A DNA stretch of 64,000 nt from Streptomyces sp. SCL15-4 (GTDB lineage Bacteria; Actinomycetota; Actinomycetes; Streptomycetales; Streptomycetaceae), in NCBI RefSeq assembly GCF_033366695.1, contig NZ_JAOBTQ010000001.1:4216001-4280000 (forward strand). The letters are read 5' to 3'. A program made the position numbers and the translations under genes. Below the pieces are notes generated by a model, which was given only the letters and a program-made list of their open reading frames with translations, did not search any database and had not been told where the DNA came from. Positions 1-10,005 of this stretch are shown piece after piece; position 1 is the stretch's first letter, and each line of letters starts with the position of its first letter.

Positions 1-41
1 GGTCTCGACGAAGAGGTCTCCAGACGAGGAGTTGGTCCCGC

Positions 42-1736
42 ATGGCCGCCGAACCGACCGCCCACGAGCTGCTCCGGAAGCACCGGCCCACGCTCGACCA
101 GGCGCTGGAAGCGATCCGCACGCGCGCGTACTGGTCCCCGCACCCCGAGCACCCGAAGGCGTACGGCGAGGACGGCAGCCTGGACGCGGCGGCGGGCAAG
201 GCCGCCTTCGACGCCCTGCTGGGCAACCGCCTGGACCTCGCCGACCAGCCGGGCATCGACGACTGGGTCGGCGAGGAGGTCTCCCCGTACGGCATCGAGC
301 TGGGCGTGAGCTACCCGCACGCGGACCTCGACGTGCTGCTGCCCGCGATGCGAAATGGGCAGCGCGCCTGGCGGGACGCGGGCCCGGAGCTGCGGGCCGT
401 GGTCTGCCTGGAGATCCTCAAGCGGATCAGCGACCGCACGCACCAGTTCGCGCACGCGGTCATGCACACCTCCGGCCAGGCGTTCATGATGGCGTTCCAG
501 GCGGGCGGCCCGCACGCCCAGGACCGCGGCCTGGAGGCGGTGGCGTACGCGTACGCGGAGCAGATCCGCACACCGGAGCAGGCGGACTGGACCAAGCCGC
601 AGGGCAAGCGCGACCCGCTGGTCCTCACCAAGCGGTTCACCGCGGTCCCGCGCGGCATCGGCCTGGTCATCGGCTGCAACACCTTCCCGACCTGGAACGG
701 CTACCCGGGCCTGTTCGCCTCCCTGGCCACCGGCAACGCGGTCCTGGTCAAGCCGCACCCGCGCGCGGTGCTGCCGCTCGCGCTGACCGTCCGCGTCGCC
801 CGGGACGTGCTCGCCGACGCGGGCTTCGACCCGAACCTGGTCGCGCTGGCCGCCGAACGGCCCGGCGAGGGCATCGCCAAGACCCTCGCGCTGCGCCCCG
901 AGATCAAGCTCATCGACTACACGGGCTCGACGGCGTTCGGGGACTGGCTGGAGGCCAACGCCCGCCAGGCGCAGGTCTACACGGAGAAGGCCGGCGTCAA
1001 CACGGTGATCGTGCACTCCACGGACGACTACCGGGGCATGCTGTCCAACCTGGCGTTCTCGCTGTCCCTGTACAGCGGCCAGATGTGCACCACCCCGCAG
1101 AACCTGCTCATCCCCCGCGACGGCATCGCCACCGACCAGGGACACAAGACCTTCGACGAGGTCACCGCCGATCTCGCCCGCGCGGTCGACGGCCTGCTCG
1201 GCGACGACGCCCGCGCGAACGCGCTGCTCGGCGCGATCGTCAACCCGGACGTCAAGGCCCGCCTGGAGGCCGCGGCCGGTCTCGGGGAGGTCGCCCTCGC
1301 CTCCCGCGAGATCACCAACCCGGAGTTCCCGGACGCGGTGGTCCGCACCCCGGTCGTCGTCAAGCTGGACGGCGCCAAGCCGGACGACGAGGCCGCGTAC
1401 ATGAGCGAGTGCTTCGGCCCGGTCTCCTTCGCGGTCGCGGTCGACTCGGCGGCGGACGCCGTGGAGCTGCTGCGCCGCACCGTCCGGGAGAAGGGCGCCA
1501 TGACGGTCGGCGCGTACACCACGGACGCCGCGACCGAGCAGGCCGTCGAGGAGGCATGCCTCGAAGAGGCGGCCCAGCTCTCCCTGAACCTGACCGGCGG
1601 GGTGTACGTCAACCAGACGGCCGCCTTCTCCGACTTCCACGGTTCCGGCGGCAACCCGGCGGCCAACGCGGCCCTCACCGACAGCGCCTTCGTGGCCAAC
1701 CGCTTCCGGATGGTGGAGGTGCGGCGGGAGGCCTAG
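42..1736 (+). CDS. paaN: Phenylacetic acid degradation protein PaaN (aldehyde dehydrogenase family)
   Basis: 564 residues with the aldehyde-dehydrogenase fold typical of actinobacterial PaaN. Visible landmarks are the NTFPTWNGYPGL segment near residue 210, the EKAG glutamate near 312, the catalytic cysteine in SGQMCTTPQN (Cys349), and the ECFGPV block near 455. PaaN-type dehydrogenases oxidise the ring-opened semialdehyde of phenylacetyl-CoA catabolism; here there is no fused hydratase domain, so ring opening itself would need another enzyme. The ATG at 42 is preceded by GAGGAG about 11 bases upstream. It ends tail to tail with the methyltransferase gene, sharing the palindromic CTAG so that both stop codons overlap. 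The paaABCDE operon lies 3.3 kb downstream on the same strand, which supports the pathway assignment. Any upstream operon partner is outside the window. Confidence 0.9.
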   Translation: MAAEPTAHELLRKHRPTLDQALEAIRTRAYWSPHPEHPKAYGEDGSLDAAAGKAAFDALLGNRLDLADQPGIDDWVGEEVSPYGIELGVSYPHADLDVLLPAMRNGQRAWRDAGPELRAVVCLEILKRISDRTHQFAHAVMHTSGQAFMMAFQAGGPHAQDRGLEAVAYAYAEQIRTPEQADWTKPQGKRDPLVLTKRFTAVPRGIGLVIGCNTFPTWNGYPGLFASLATGNAVLVKPHPRAVLPLALTVRVARDVLADAGFDPNLVALAAERPGEGIAKTLALRPEIKLIDYTGSTAFGDWLEANARQAQVYTEKAGVNTVIVHSTDDYRGMLSNLAFSLSLYSGQMCTTPQNLLIPRDGIATDQGHKTFDEVTADLARAVDGLLGDDARANALLGAIVNPDVKARLEAAAGLGEVALASREITNPEFPDAVVRTPVVVKLDGAKPDDEAAYMSECFGPVSFAVAVDSAADAVELLRRTVREKGAMTVGAYTTDAATEQAVEEACLEEAAQLSLNLTGGVYVNQTAAFSDFHGSGGNPAANAALTDSAFVANRFRMVEVRREA

Positions 1737-2485
1737 GCGGCGGGCCCGCCCCCGGTCGCGCTCCAGTGGTACAGCGTCATCGCCACGCTGGTGGCGAGGT
1801 TGTAGCTGGAGACCTGGGGGCGCATCGGCAGGCGCAGCAGATGGTCGGCGCGGGCGCGCAGCTCCGCCGAGAGGCCGGTGCGTTCCGAGCCGAAGGCCAG
1901 CACGGCGTCGTCCGGCAGCCGGGTGCCGCGGATGTCCTCGCCCTCCGGGTCCAGCGCGAACAGCGGCCCGGCGGGGAGGCCGGCGAGGTCCAGGCGCTCC
2001 ACGGCGGTCGCGAAGTGCAGACCCGCGCCGCCGCGCACCACGGTGGGGTGCCAGGGGTCGAGCGTGCCCGTGGTGACCACCCCCGTCGCCCCGAACCCGG
2101 CGGCCAGCCGGATCACGGCGCCGGCGTTGCCGAGGTTGCGCGGGTTGTCCAGGACCACGACGGGAGCGGTGCGGGGCGTGCGGGCGAGCGCCCGCAGATT
2201 CGCCTCCCGGGACGGCCGTACGGCCAGGGCGGCCACACCGGTCGGATGCGGACGCGGGACGAGGGAGGCGTACGCCTGCCCGGACACCTCCGTCAGCAGG
2301 GCGTCCAGGGTGCCGCGGACGTCCCCGGCCAGTTCCTCGGCGAGACCGAGCGTGGCCTCCCGGTCGGTGGTGACGGCGAGGAGCACCTCGGCGCCGAAGC
2401 GCAGCGCGTGCTTGAGGGCATGGAAGCCGTCGAGCAGGACGGCACCCTCCTCGTGCGCGCGCCAGCGGCTCAGCGGGTCGGTCAT
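1733..2485 (-). CDS. TrmH/SpoU family RNA 2'-O-methyltransferase
   Basis: 250 residues. The SPOUT signatures are clear: motif 1 as DNPRNLGNAGAVIRLA in the centre, motif 2 as FGSERTGLS, and motif 3 as LPMRPQVSSYNLATSVA near the C-terminus. These form the SAM-binding knot of tRNA/rRNA ribose methylases. The target RNA cannot be told from the sequence. The ATG at 2485 is chosen because it makes an ATGA overlap with the stop of the upstream HTTM gene; a long in-frame extension upstream is just the other reading frame of that gene. The three minus-strand genes DUF5819, HTTM and this one are coupled by 4-base overlaps, so they are probably co-transcribed even though the functions look unrelated. 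Confidence 0.88.
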   Translation of the reverse strand: MTDPLSRWRAHEEGAVLLDGFHALKHALRFGAEVLLAVTTDREATLGLAEELAGDVRGTLDALLTEVSGQAYASLVPRPHPTGVAALAVRPSREANLRALARTPRTAPVVVLDNPRNLGNAGAVIRLAAGFGATGVVTTGTLDPWHPTVVRGGAGLHFATAVERLDLAGLPAGPLFALDPEGEDIRGTRLPDDAVLAFGSERTGLSAELRARADHLLRLPMRPQVSSYNLATSVAMTLYHWSATGGGPAA

Positions 2486-3684
2486 GCGGTGAACCCTACG
2501 TGGTCGGGGGTGCCCTCCTCCGCGGAGCGCGGCGCCGGCACCGCACGGCGGGCGAGCCGCCCGCGCGCGCGTGCCGCCAGGTCGCCGAGCCGGCGCAGGA
2601 AGGACGTCGGCAGGAAGACCGAGTCGGCGGCGATCATCGCCAGCGAGAAGAACGGCAGGCCGAGGACGACCGCGATCACCGCGTGCTCGGCCATCATCAT
2701 CACCAGCAGGACGTTCTTGACCCGCCGGTTGAACAGGCTGAACGGGAAGGCGACCTGCACCATGACCGTCCCGTAGGCCACGATCATCATGATCGTGCCG
2801 CTGGAGGACATCAGGTCCGCCAGCGCCGGCCAGGGCGAGAAGTAGTCCAGGTGGAGCGGGTAGTAGACGGCGGTCCCGTCCTGCCAGCGCGAGCCCTGGA
2901 CCTTGTACCAGCCGGCCGTGGCGTAGATCAGGCACGCCTCCGCCATGATCACGACCAGGGCGCCGTTGTGCAGGATGTTGGCCACGACGTCGAGCAGGAC
3001 CCGTGGCTCCCGCGAGGCCGCCCGGCGCCCGGCGGCCCACCACAGGCCGAGTCCCGCCCAGGCCGTCCACAGCAGCACCGGGATCACCCGGCCGTTGTCG
3101 AACCGCCCGGTCAGCGTCGCCGCGCCGAGCGCCAGACCGAGCACCGCCCACAGCACCGGACCCACCCGGTCGGCGGCCACCCGCTCCCCGCGCGCGCGTG
3201 CCGCCGCCTCGCGCGCCGCTCGGCGGGCGTCGAGGGACCAGACCTGTCCGCAGCGCGTGAACACCAGGTAGATCGACATCAGGTGCAGCACGTTGTCGCC
3301 GCCGTCGCCCACGAAGACGCTGCGGTTCTGCAACGACAGCACGCCGACCATGAACAGCAGGGAGGAGGTGCGGGTGCGCCAGCCGAGCGCCAGCGAGGCG
3401 GCGGCGAGGAGGGCCAGCGCGTAGCAGACCTCGAACCACAGCCGCCCGTCGGACCACAGCAGCGCCGTGAAGGCGTGATTGTCGTCGGTCAGCTGTCTGG
3501 CGAGGTTCCAGCCCCAGGGCCCGGAGGGTCCGTACAGCTCCTGGCGGTGGGGGAACTCGCGCAGCAGGAACAGCAGCCAGGTCCCGGCGAACCCGATCCG
3601 GATCACGGCGCTCTGGTACGGGCCGAGGGCCGCGCCGGTGACCCGCGCGATACCGCGCGACAGCGTCAGTGAGAACTGGTTCAC
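2482..3684 (-). CDS. HTTM domain (vitamin K-dependent gamma-carboxylase-like) membrane protein
   Basis: 400 residues with several hydrophobic segments and the HTTM pattern (FAGTWLLFLLREFPHR near the N-terminus, then SLLFMVGVLSLQNRS, GDNVLHLMSIYL and a C-terminal RRVKNVLLVMMMAEH). HTTM is the membrane part shared with vertebrate gamma-glutamyl carboxylase and the bacterial carboxylase-like proteins; the bacterial function is generally unknown. The GTG at 3684 is preferred to an upstream ATG because it forms a GTGA overlap with the stop of the DUF5819 gene. DUF5819 and HTTM proteins are a recurring pair in Streptomyces and probably act together in the membrane. Confidence 0.82.
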   Translation of the reverse strand: MNQFSLTLSRGIARVTGAALGPYQSAVIRIGFAGTWLLFLLREFPHRQELYGPSGPWGWNLARQLTDDNHAFTALLWSDGRLWFEVCYALALLAAASLALGWRTRTSSLLFMVGVLSLQNRSVFVGDGGDNVLHLMSIYLVFTRCGQVWSLDARRAAREAAARARGERVAADRVGPVLWAVLGLALGAATLTGRFDNGRVIPVLLWTAWAGLGLWWAAGRRAASREPRVLLDVVANILHNGALVVIMAEACLIYATAGWYKVQGSRWQDGTAVYYPLHLDYFSPWPALADLMSSSGTIMMIVAYGTVMVQVAFPFSLFNRRVKNVLLVMMMAEHAVIAVVLGLPFFSLAMIAADSVFLPTSFLRRLGDLAARARGRLARRAVPAPRSAEEGTPDHVGFTA

Positions 3685-4511
3685 CGCACGCCTCCCGCGG
3701 CCTCGTCGGACGTCAGGGACCACCAGGGCAGCAGGCGGTAGACGGGCTTGTCGGGCACGCGTTCACGACTCCAGGCGGGCGGCTGCACATTGAGGGTGCT
3801 GGAACGGACCTGTACGCGCTGGATCACGCCGTCCCGGCTCGTCGGATCGCTCCGGTACAGGCGCATCACCACGAGCCGGCGCAGGTACTGCTCGGACAGC
3901 GAGCCGCGCAGGCCCACGGCACGGTTGTCGGTGCCGTGGGTGGCGGTGAAGAAGTCCCAGGCGCGGCGCAGTTCGTTCTGCTGCGTGTGGCTCGGCACCA
4001 GGTTGCCGTCGATGGCGGCGCCGTCCTGGGCGGACAGGTCGGTCCAGCCGGTGGTGCGCAGCCCGCCGTCCCGCGTCCGCACCTCGGCGCGGACCTGTAC
4101 GGCGATGTTCTGCTGGAGCGGATTGGGGGCGAACAGCTTCCAGTTCTGCTCGAACTCGGGATACACCCATTCCTCTATCGCCTCGCCGTGCTGCTTCGTC
4201 ACGGTGTTGGAGGGCGCGAGGCTGAGGAACACCATCAGCAGGTGCACACAGGCGGCCACTCCGACCACCGCGAGCGCCAGCGCGGCACCGACCTGGTAGG
4301 GAAGGGAGAGGGCGGCCACTCCGGTACGGGGACCGGGGGCGCCGGTACGGGGACCGGGCGGGGTGGGGTCGATGCGGGGCCAAGGGCCGGCGCCGGACGG
4401 CGGGGACGGCTGTGGCGGCCTTGCCTGCTGTGGCGGCTGTTCCGGGAGACGCGTCCCGGCCGGCCCGCCGGGAGCCTGCGGTTCCCGCGAGTCCTCGTCG
4501 TACGCGTCCAT
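3681..4511 (-). CDS. DUF5819 family membrane protein
   Basis: 276 residues. About 85 residues of Pro/Gly/Arg-rich, low-complexity sequence are followed by one membrane helix ([25 protein letters not shown]) and an extracytoplasmic domain with the DUF5819 core, including [16 protein letters not shown] and WTDLSAQD. The tryptophan- and proline-containing NWxLFAPNP motif is the family hallmark. Function unknown; translational coupling with the downstream HTTM gene suggests a shared membrane complex. The ATG at 4511 (MDAYDE) is chosen because the upstream in-frame sequence has no homologous character and runs into the intergenic region. Confidence 0.8.
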   Translation of the reverse strand: MDAYDEDSREPQAPGGPAGTRLPEQPPQQARPPQPSPPSGAGPWPRIDPTPPGPRTGAPGPRTGVAALSLPYQVGAALALAVVGVAACVHLLMVFLSLAPSNTVTKQHGEAIEEWVYPEFEQNWKLFAPNPLQQNIAVQVRAEVRTRDGGLRTTGWTDLSAQDGAAIDGNLVPSHTQQNELRRAWDFFTATHGTDNRAVGLRGSLSEQYLRRLVVMRLYRSDPTSRDGVIQRVQVRSSTLNVQPPAWSRERVPDKPVYRLLPWWSLTSDEAAGGVR

Positions 4512-4934
4512 TCCGTCCCGTTCCCCGTCTCGGCTCGTTCTCGTTCGGCCCGGTCGTTCCGCTCGGCATCCGGCATCCGGCCCGGTGGGGCAGCCCGGCG
4601 GCGCCGGGTTCGTCACCGGCGCCGCGTGCTGCGCGAGCACCACGTCTCGGCGCCCGCACGGAACGGTACTCAGCCGGGGGCGCCGGGCGCAGCCCCGGGT
4701 ACGAACCGAGCACGCGGCCCGGGCCGCGGACGGTGTCCCGAGGCGGGCCGCCCGGCCCACGACGCCTTGACCGGCAACCGGTGACGCGGCACCGGCATCC
4801 GACAGCGCCCCCGGGCCAGGTCGACATCCCGCAGCCGACCGCTCCCCACCTCCCCTTTCCCTCCGGCCCGACCAGCCCCGCGGCCCCGCGCCCCCGAGTT
4901 GTCCACAGGCGGGGGCGGGAGTTTTCCACAGCGG

Positions 4935-4964
4935 TTGACACCCCGTGGCGGCCCGGCACACCAT
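4935..4964 (+). promoter_or_regulatory. Possible promoter of the paaABCDE operon
   Basis: A perfect TTGACA hexamer at 4935-4940 is followed after 18 bp by CACCAT at 4959-4964. The -10 match is only partial (A at position 2 and AT at the end), but the spacing and the position 80 bp before paaA fit. The inverted repeat at 4976-4991 would lie just downstream of the start point. Confidence 0.4.
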
Positions 4965-4975
4965 GGATGCGCACG

Positions 4976-4991
4976 GACCGAACGATCGGTC
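4976..4991. promoter_or_regulatory. Candidate PaaR-type (TetR family) operator
   Basis: Inverted repeat GACCGA-ACGA-TCGGTC. Read as CGAACGATCGGTCG it differs at one position from the CNAACGNNCGTTNG pattern reported for the TetR-type phenylacetyl-CoA-responsive repressor PaaR. It lies between the possible -10 element and paaA, where repressor binding would block transcription. The matching regulator is not identified; a TetR gene at 12878 is not close enough to assume a link. Confidence 0.4.
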
Positions 4992-5044
4992 GGGCCGGTG
5001 CAGACGGACAGTGTTCACCGCACAGCCGAGGTCAGGGGGACCGC

Positions 5045-6057
<1,013 letters not shown>

Positions 6058-6061
<4 letters not shown>

Positions 6062-6345
6062 GCACCACCGACTGGCCCCTGTGGGAGGTCTTCGTGCGCT
6101 CCCGGCGCGGCCTGTCCCACACCCACGCCGGCAGCCTGCACGCGCCCGACGCCGAGCTGGCCCTGCGCAACGCCCGCGATCTGTACACCCGGCGCGGCGA
6201 GGGCGTGTCCATCTGGGTCGTCCCGGCCACCGCGATCACCGCCTCCTCGCCGGACGAGAAGGACCCCTTCTTCGAGCCGGCCGCCGACAAGCCCTACCGG
6301 CACCCGACCTTCTACGAGATCCCGGAAGGGGTGAAGCACCTGTGA
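6058..6345 (+). CDS. paaB: 1,2-phenylacetyl-CoA epoxidase subunit PaaB
   Basis: 95 residues, normal length for PaaB. The [22 protein letters not shown] opening pattern (residues 6-27) and the later [15 protein letters not shown] stretch identify it. PaaB is a non-catalytic subunit thought to bridge PaaAC heterodimers in the oxygenase complex. Start and stop both overlap neighbours by four bases (ATGA with paaA, GTGA with paaC), so expression is tightly linked. Confidence 0.95.
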
Positions 6346-7073
6346 CCGCCACCGGCCCCGCCACCGTCCCGGTGACCGCCGCGCTCGCCCTCGGCGACGA
6401 CGCCCTGGTGCTCTCCCACCGCCTCGGGGAGTGGGCCGGACACGCTCCCGTCCTGGAGGAGGAGGTCGCCCTCGCCAACATCGCCCTGGACCTGCTCGGC
6501 CAGGCCCGGGTGCTGCTGTCGCTGGCCGGCGACGAGGACGAACTGGCGTATCTGCGCGAGGAACGCGCCTTCCGCAACCTCCAGCTGGTCGAGCAGCCGA
6601 ACGGCGACTTCGCGCACACCATCGCCCGCCAGCTGTACTTCTCCACCTACCAACATCTCCTCTACGCCGAACTGGCCGCGGGCGGCGGCCCGTTCGCGCC
6701 GCTGGCCGCGAAGGCCGTGAAGGAGGTCGCCTACCACCGCGACCACGCCGAGCAGTGGACCCTGCGGCTCGGCGACGGCACGGACACCAGCCGCGAACGG
6801 ATGGCCCGCGCCTGCGCCGCGCTGTGGCGGTACACCGGGGAGATGTTCCAGCCGGTGGAGGGCCTGACCGCCGACTGGGCAGCGCTGGAGGAACGCTGGC
6901 TGGAGTCCGTCGGGGACGTGCTGACCCGTGCCACACTCACCCTGCCCGGGGGACCGCGCACCGGGGCCTGGTCGGCGGGCGCCGGCCGGCAGGGCCTGCA
7001 CACCGAGCCGTTCGGCCGGATGCTGGCCGAGATGCAGCACCTGCACCGCAGCCACCCGGGGGCGTCATGGTGA
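6342..7073 (+). CDS. paaC: 1,2-phenylacetyl-CoA epoxidase subunit PaaC
   Basis: 243 residues. PaaC is the structural partner of PaaA: a ferritin-like helical bundle that has lost most iron ligands. The opening DDALVLSHRLGEWAGHAP, LANIALDLLGQARVLL near residue 50, and KAVKEVAYHRDHAEQW near 130 are characteristic. The GTG at 6342 is taken because of its GTGA overlap with paaB. It overlaps the start of paaD at its end. Confidence 0.94.
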   Translation: MTATGPATVPVTAALALGDDALVLSHRLGEWAGHAPVLEEEVALANIALDLLGQARVLLSLAGDEDELAYLREERAFRNLQLVEQPNGDFAHTIARQLYFSTYQHLLYAELAAGGGPFAPLAAKAVKEVAYHRDHAEQWTLRLGDGTDTSRERMARACAALWRYTGEMFQPVEGLTADWAALEERWLESVGDVLTRATLTLPGGPRTGAWSAGAGRQGLHTEPFGRMLAEMQHLHRSHPGASW

Positions 7074-7624
7074 CCGCCACCGCCCTGGAGGCGGAGCTGC
7101 TGGAGCTGGCCGGGTCGGTGCCCGACCCCGAACTGCCCGTGCTCACGCTGCGCGAACTGGGCGTGCTCCGCGCGGTGCGCGTCCACGGCGCGGACACGGT
7201 GGAGGTCGATCTCACCCCCACCTACACCGGCTGCCCCGCCATCGAGGCGATGAGCGTCGACATAGAGCGCGTGCTGCGCGCCCACGGCATGCGCGAGGTC
7301 ACCGTCCGCACGGTGCTCGCTCCCGCCTGGTCGACCGACGACATCACTCCCGAAGGGCGCGAGAAACTGCGGGAGTTCGGCATCGCCCCGCCCCGCACGC
7401 GCCGAGCCGCCGGCCCGGTGCCGCTCGCCCTGGGCCCGACCCGCACCGACACCGCGCACGCCGACGGCGGCCGGCGCCCGGAGGCCGGGACGGAACCGGT
7501 CCGCTGCCCGCACTGCGGATCGGCCGGCACCGAGCTGCTGAGCCGGTTCTCCTCGACCGCGTGCAAGGCGCTGCGCCGGTGCCTGGCCTGCCGTGAACCG
7601 TTCGACCACTTCAAGGAGTTGTGA
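7067..7624 (+). CDS. paaD: 1,2-phenylacetyl-CoA epoxidase subunit PaaD (MIP18/DUF59 family)
   Basis: 185 residues. The N-terminal DUF59/MIP18 domain contains SVPDPELPVLTLRELGVLR and the TYTGCPAIEAM cysteine motif. The C-terminal segment has a zinc-ribbon-like pair, CPHCG and CLAC, typical of PaaD. The protein is needed for epoxidase activity, probably in Fe-S cluster maturation of PaaE. Two starts are possible: ATG at 7067 (used here) or GTG at 7070, the latter giving the GTGA overlap seen elsewhere in the operon. The difference is one residue. Confidence 0.92.
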   Translation: MVTATALEAELLELAGSVPDPELPVLTLRELGVLRAVRVHGADTVEVDLTPTYTGCPAIEAMSVDIERVLRAHGMREVTVRTVLAPAWSTDDITPEGREKLREFGIAPPRTRRAAGPVPLALGPTRTDTAHADGGRRPEAGTEPVRCPHCGSAGTELLSRFSSTACKALRRCLACREPFDHFKEL

Positions 7625-8688
7625 TGGCGCGCTTCCACCCGCTCCCGGTGGCCGCGGTGGACCGGCTCACGGACGACTCCGTCGCCCTCACCCTCTCCGT
7701 TCCGCCGGAGCTGCGCGAGCAGTACCGGCACGCGCCCGGCCAGCACCTCGCGCTGCGCCGCCGGGTCGACGGCACGGAGGTCCGGCGCACCTATTCGATC
7801 TGCTCTCCCGCGCCCGACCCGGCCGGCGAGGGTCCGGCCGCCCTGCGGGTGGGGGTGCGGCTGGTGGAGGACGGTGCCTTCTCGACGTACGCGCTGAAGG
7901 AGATCAACGTCGGGGACGAGCTGGACGTGATGACCCCGGCGGGCCGCTTCACGCTGGAGCCGGCCCCGGGGCTGTACGCGGCGGTGGTCGGCGGCAGCGG
8001 CATCACCCCGGTGCTGTCCATCGTCGCCACGCTGCTGGCCCGCGAACCGGCGGCCCGGTTCTGCCTGATACGCGGCGACCGGACGGCCGCCTCGACGATG
8101 TTCCTGGAGGAGGTCGCCGACCTGAAGGATCGCTATCCCGAGCGGCTTCAGCTGGTGACCGTGCTCTCCCGGGAGGAACAGCAGGCGGGTCTGCCGTCGG
8201 GCCGGCTCGACCGGGAGCGGCTCACGGGGCTGCTGCCCGCGCTGCTGCCGGTGGACGAGGTGGCGGGCTGGTTCCTGTGCGGACCGTACGGACTGGTGCG
8301 GGGCACCGAGGAGGCGCTGCGCGACCTGGGCGTGGCGCGCGACCGGATCCACCAGGAGATCTTCCACGTGGACGCGGGCTCGGCCTCGGTGGCGACGGCG
8401 GCGGCTCCCGCGCACAGCACCGTCACCGCGCGGCTGGACGGTCGCGGCGGCACCTGGCCGGTGCGGGAGGGCGAGTCGCTGCTGGAGACGGTGCTGCGCA
8501 ACCGGCCCGACGCGCCCTACGCCTGCAAGGGCGGGGTGTGCGGGACGTGCCGGGCCTTCCTGGTCGCGGGCGAGGTGCGCATGGACCGCAACTTCGCGCT
8601 GGAGACGGAGGAGACGGAGGCCGGATATGTGCTGGCCTGCCAGTCGCATCCGCTGACCGAGAAGGTGGAGCTGGACTTCGACCGCTGA
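7624..8688 (+). CDS. paaE: 1,2-phenylacetyl-CoA epoxidase reductase subunit PaaE
   Basis: 354 residues. PaaE passes electrons from NADPH to the PaaA di-iron centre. Domains in order: an FAD-binding ferredoxin-reductase fold with RRTYSICSP near residue 58, the NAD(P)-binding GGSGITPVLS near 124, and a C-terminal plant-type 2Fe-2S ferredoxin with CKGGVCGTC and a later LACQSHP supplying the fourth cysteine. ATG at 7624 overlaps the paaD stop by one base; an in-frame GTG at 7621 would be the alternative. Confidence 0.94.
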   Translation: MARFHPLPVAAVDRLTDDSVALTLSVPPELREQYRHAPGQHLALRRRVDGTEVRRTYSICSPAPDPAGEGPAALRVGVRLVEDGAFSTYALKEINVGDELDVMTPAGRFTLEPAPGLYAAVVGGSGITPVLSIVATLLAREPAARFCLIRGDRTAASTMFLEEVADLKDRYPERLQLVTVLSREEQQAGLPSGRLDRERLTGLLPALLPVDEVAGWFLCGPYGLVRGTEEALRDLGVARDRIHQEIFHVDAGSASVATAAAPAHSTVTARLDGRGGTWPVREGESLLETVLRNRPDAPYACKGGVCGTCRAFLVAGEVRMDRNFALETEETEAGYVLACQSHPLTEKVELDFDR

Positions 8689-8815
8689 CCCGCCGTCCGT
8701 TGCCTTCTCCGCGCTGTGCCTCGTACCGCGCGAGGCGGACACGGTGCACCGCCGCCACGCCCGGGCCGGGCACCTGGAACCGGCGCCCGGCCCGGCGGCG
8801 GGGTACGAGGAGCGG

Positions 8816-9163
8816 CTAGGCGACGACGCCCGGGGTGCCGTCGTCGGTGACGACCGGGCGGCCGGCCTGCTGCCAGTCCTGCATGCCGCCGTCGACGTTC
8901 ACCGCGTCGATGCCCTGCTGGACCAGGTACATGGTGACCTGGGCCGAGCGGCCGCCCGAGCGGCAGATGACGTGGACGCGGCCGTCCTGCGGGGCGGCCT
9001 CGGCCAGCTCGCCGTAGCGGGCCGCGAACTCGCTGAGGGGAATGTGCAGCGCTCCCTCGGCGTGGCCCGCCCGCCACTCGTCGTCCTCGCGGACGTCCAG
9101 CAGAAACGCGCCGTCCTTGAGATCCATGACCTGGACCGTGGGCACACCAGCTCCGAAATTCAT
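8816..9163 (-). CDS. Rhodanese-like domain protein
   Basis: 115 residues, a single rhodanese domain. The CH2A-like LLDVREDDEWRAGHAEGALHIP section and the active-site loop CRSGGRS with the persulfide-forming cysteine are intact, so it is probably a functional sulfurtransferase. It lies just downstream of the J-domain protein gene on the same strand (26-bp gap), suggesting co-transcription. Confidence 0.88.
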   Translation of the reverse strand: MNFGAGVPTVQVMDLKDGAFLLDVREDDEWRAGHAEGALHIPLSEFAARYGELAEAAPQDGRVHVICRSGGRSAQVTMYLVQQGIDAVNVDGGMQDWQQAGRPVVTDDGTPGVVA

Positions 9164-9189
9164 GGCTCCGACGCTACCCGACGCCCGGC

Positions 9190-10005
9190 TCAGCCCTGTC
9201 CCAGCAGCCCGGCCAGCTCCGCCTCCCGCTGGGCGATGTCGGCGTGCAGCCGCCCGGCGATCTCGTCGAGCAGCCCGTCGGGGTCGTCCGGGGCGAGCCG
9301 GAGCAGCCCGGCGATCGCACCCTCCTCCAGCTCCCGGGCGACCAGCGTGATCAGCTCCTTGCGCTGGTCGAGCCATTCGAGGCGGGCGTACAGCTCCTCG
9401 GCCGGGCTCGGGCGGCGCTCGGGCGGCACCGGTCCGGCGGCCCACTCGGCGGCCAGCTCCGTGAGAAGGGTCTCGTCGCCGCGGGCGTAGGCGTCGTTGA
9501 CCCGGCTGAGGAACTCCTCGCGCCGCTTGCGCTCGTCCTCCTCCTGGGCCAGGTCGGGGTGGGCCTTGCGGGCGAGGTCGCGGTAGAGCTTGCGGGCCCG
9601 CTCGCCGGGCCGCACCCGCTGCGGGGGCCGTACCGCCTGGCCGGTGAGCATGGCGGTGGCCTCCGGGAACAGGCCGTCGCCGTCCATCCAGCCGTGCAGC
9701 AGCTCCTCCACGCCCGGGAGCGGCAGCACCCGGGCGCGGGCCTCGTCGGCACGGCGGATGTCCTCGGGGTCGCCGGTGCGGGCGGCCCGCGCCTCGGCGA
9801 TCCGCGCGTCCAGCTCCTCGATCCGGGCGTAGAGCGGGCCGAGCCGCTGGTCGTGCAGGCGGGAGAAGTTCTCGACCTCGACGCGGAACGTCTCCACGGC
9901 GATCTCGTACTCGATCAGCGCCTGCTCGGCGGCCCGGACGGCCTGCTCCAGCCGCTCCTCGGGACGCGGCTCCTCGGACGACTGGCCGGCTTCGGGGGTG
10001 GTCAC
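9190..10005 (-). CDS. J-domain-containing protein
   Basis: 271 residues. An Ala/Glu-rich, probably coiled-coil N-terminal half (residues 15-85) precedes a J domain near residues 130-185, where the essential HPD tripeptide appears in RDLARKAHPDLAQEE. No Gly/Phe or zinc-finger region follows, so this is a type III-like J protein that may recruit DnaK to a specific client. The GTG at 10005 is preferred; sequence upstream in frame is rich in Arg/Pro and unlike the protein. Confidence 0.8.
   Translation of the reverse strand: MTTPEAGQSSEEPRPEERLEQAVRAAEQALIEYEIAVETFRVEVENFSRLHDQRLGPLYARIEELDARIAEARAARTGDPEDIRRADEARARVLPLPGVEELLHGWMDGDGLFPEATAMLTGQAVRPPQRVRPGERARKLYRDLARKAHPDLAQEEDERKRREEFLSRVNDAYARGDETLLTELAAEWAAGPVPPERRPSPAEELYARLEWLDQRKELITLVARELEEGAIAGLLRLAPDDPDGLLDEIAGRLHADIAQREAELAGLLGQG

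Larger units (their letters stand above)
4512..5044. other. 533-bp divergent intergenic region upstream of paaA
   Basis: No convincing gene. The right part holds two DnaA-box-like sequences (TTGTCCACA at 4899-4907 and TTTTCCACA at 4922-4930), a possible sigma-70-type promoter for paaA (TTGACA at 4935-4940, 18-bp spacer, CACCAT at 4959-4964), and an interrupted inverted repeat at 4976-4991. The left part is GC-rich with no clear signal. Confidence 0.6.

Noticed and set aside
8700..8815. Small gene or terminator between paaE and the rhodanese gene
   Set aside because: A 9-bp inverted repeat (CCTCGTACC/GGTACGAGG) exists but its arms are about 75 bases apart, and no credible short gene with a ribosome-binding site was seen.
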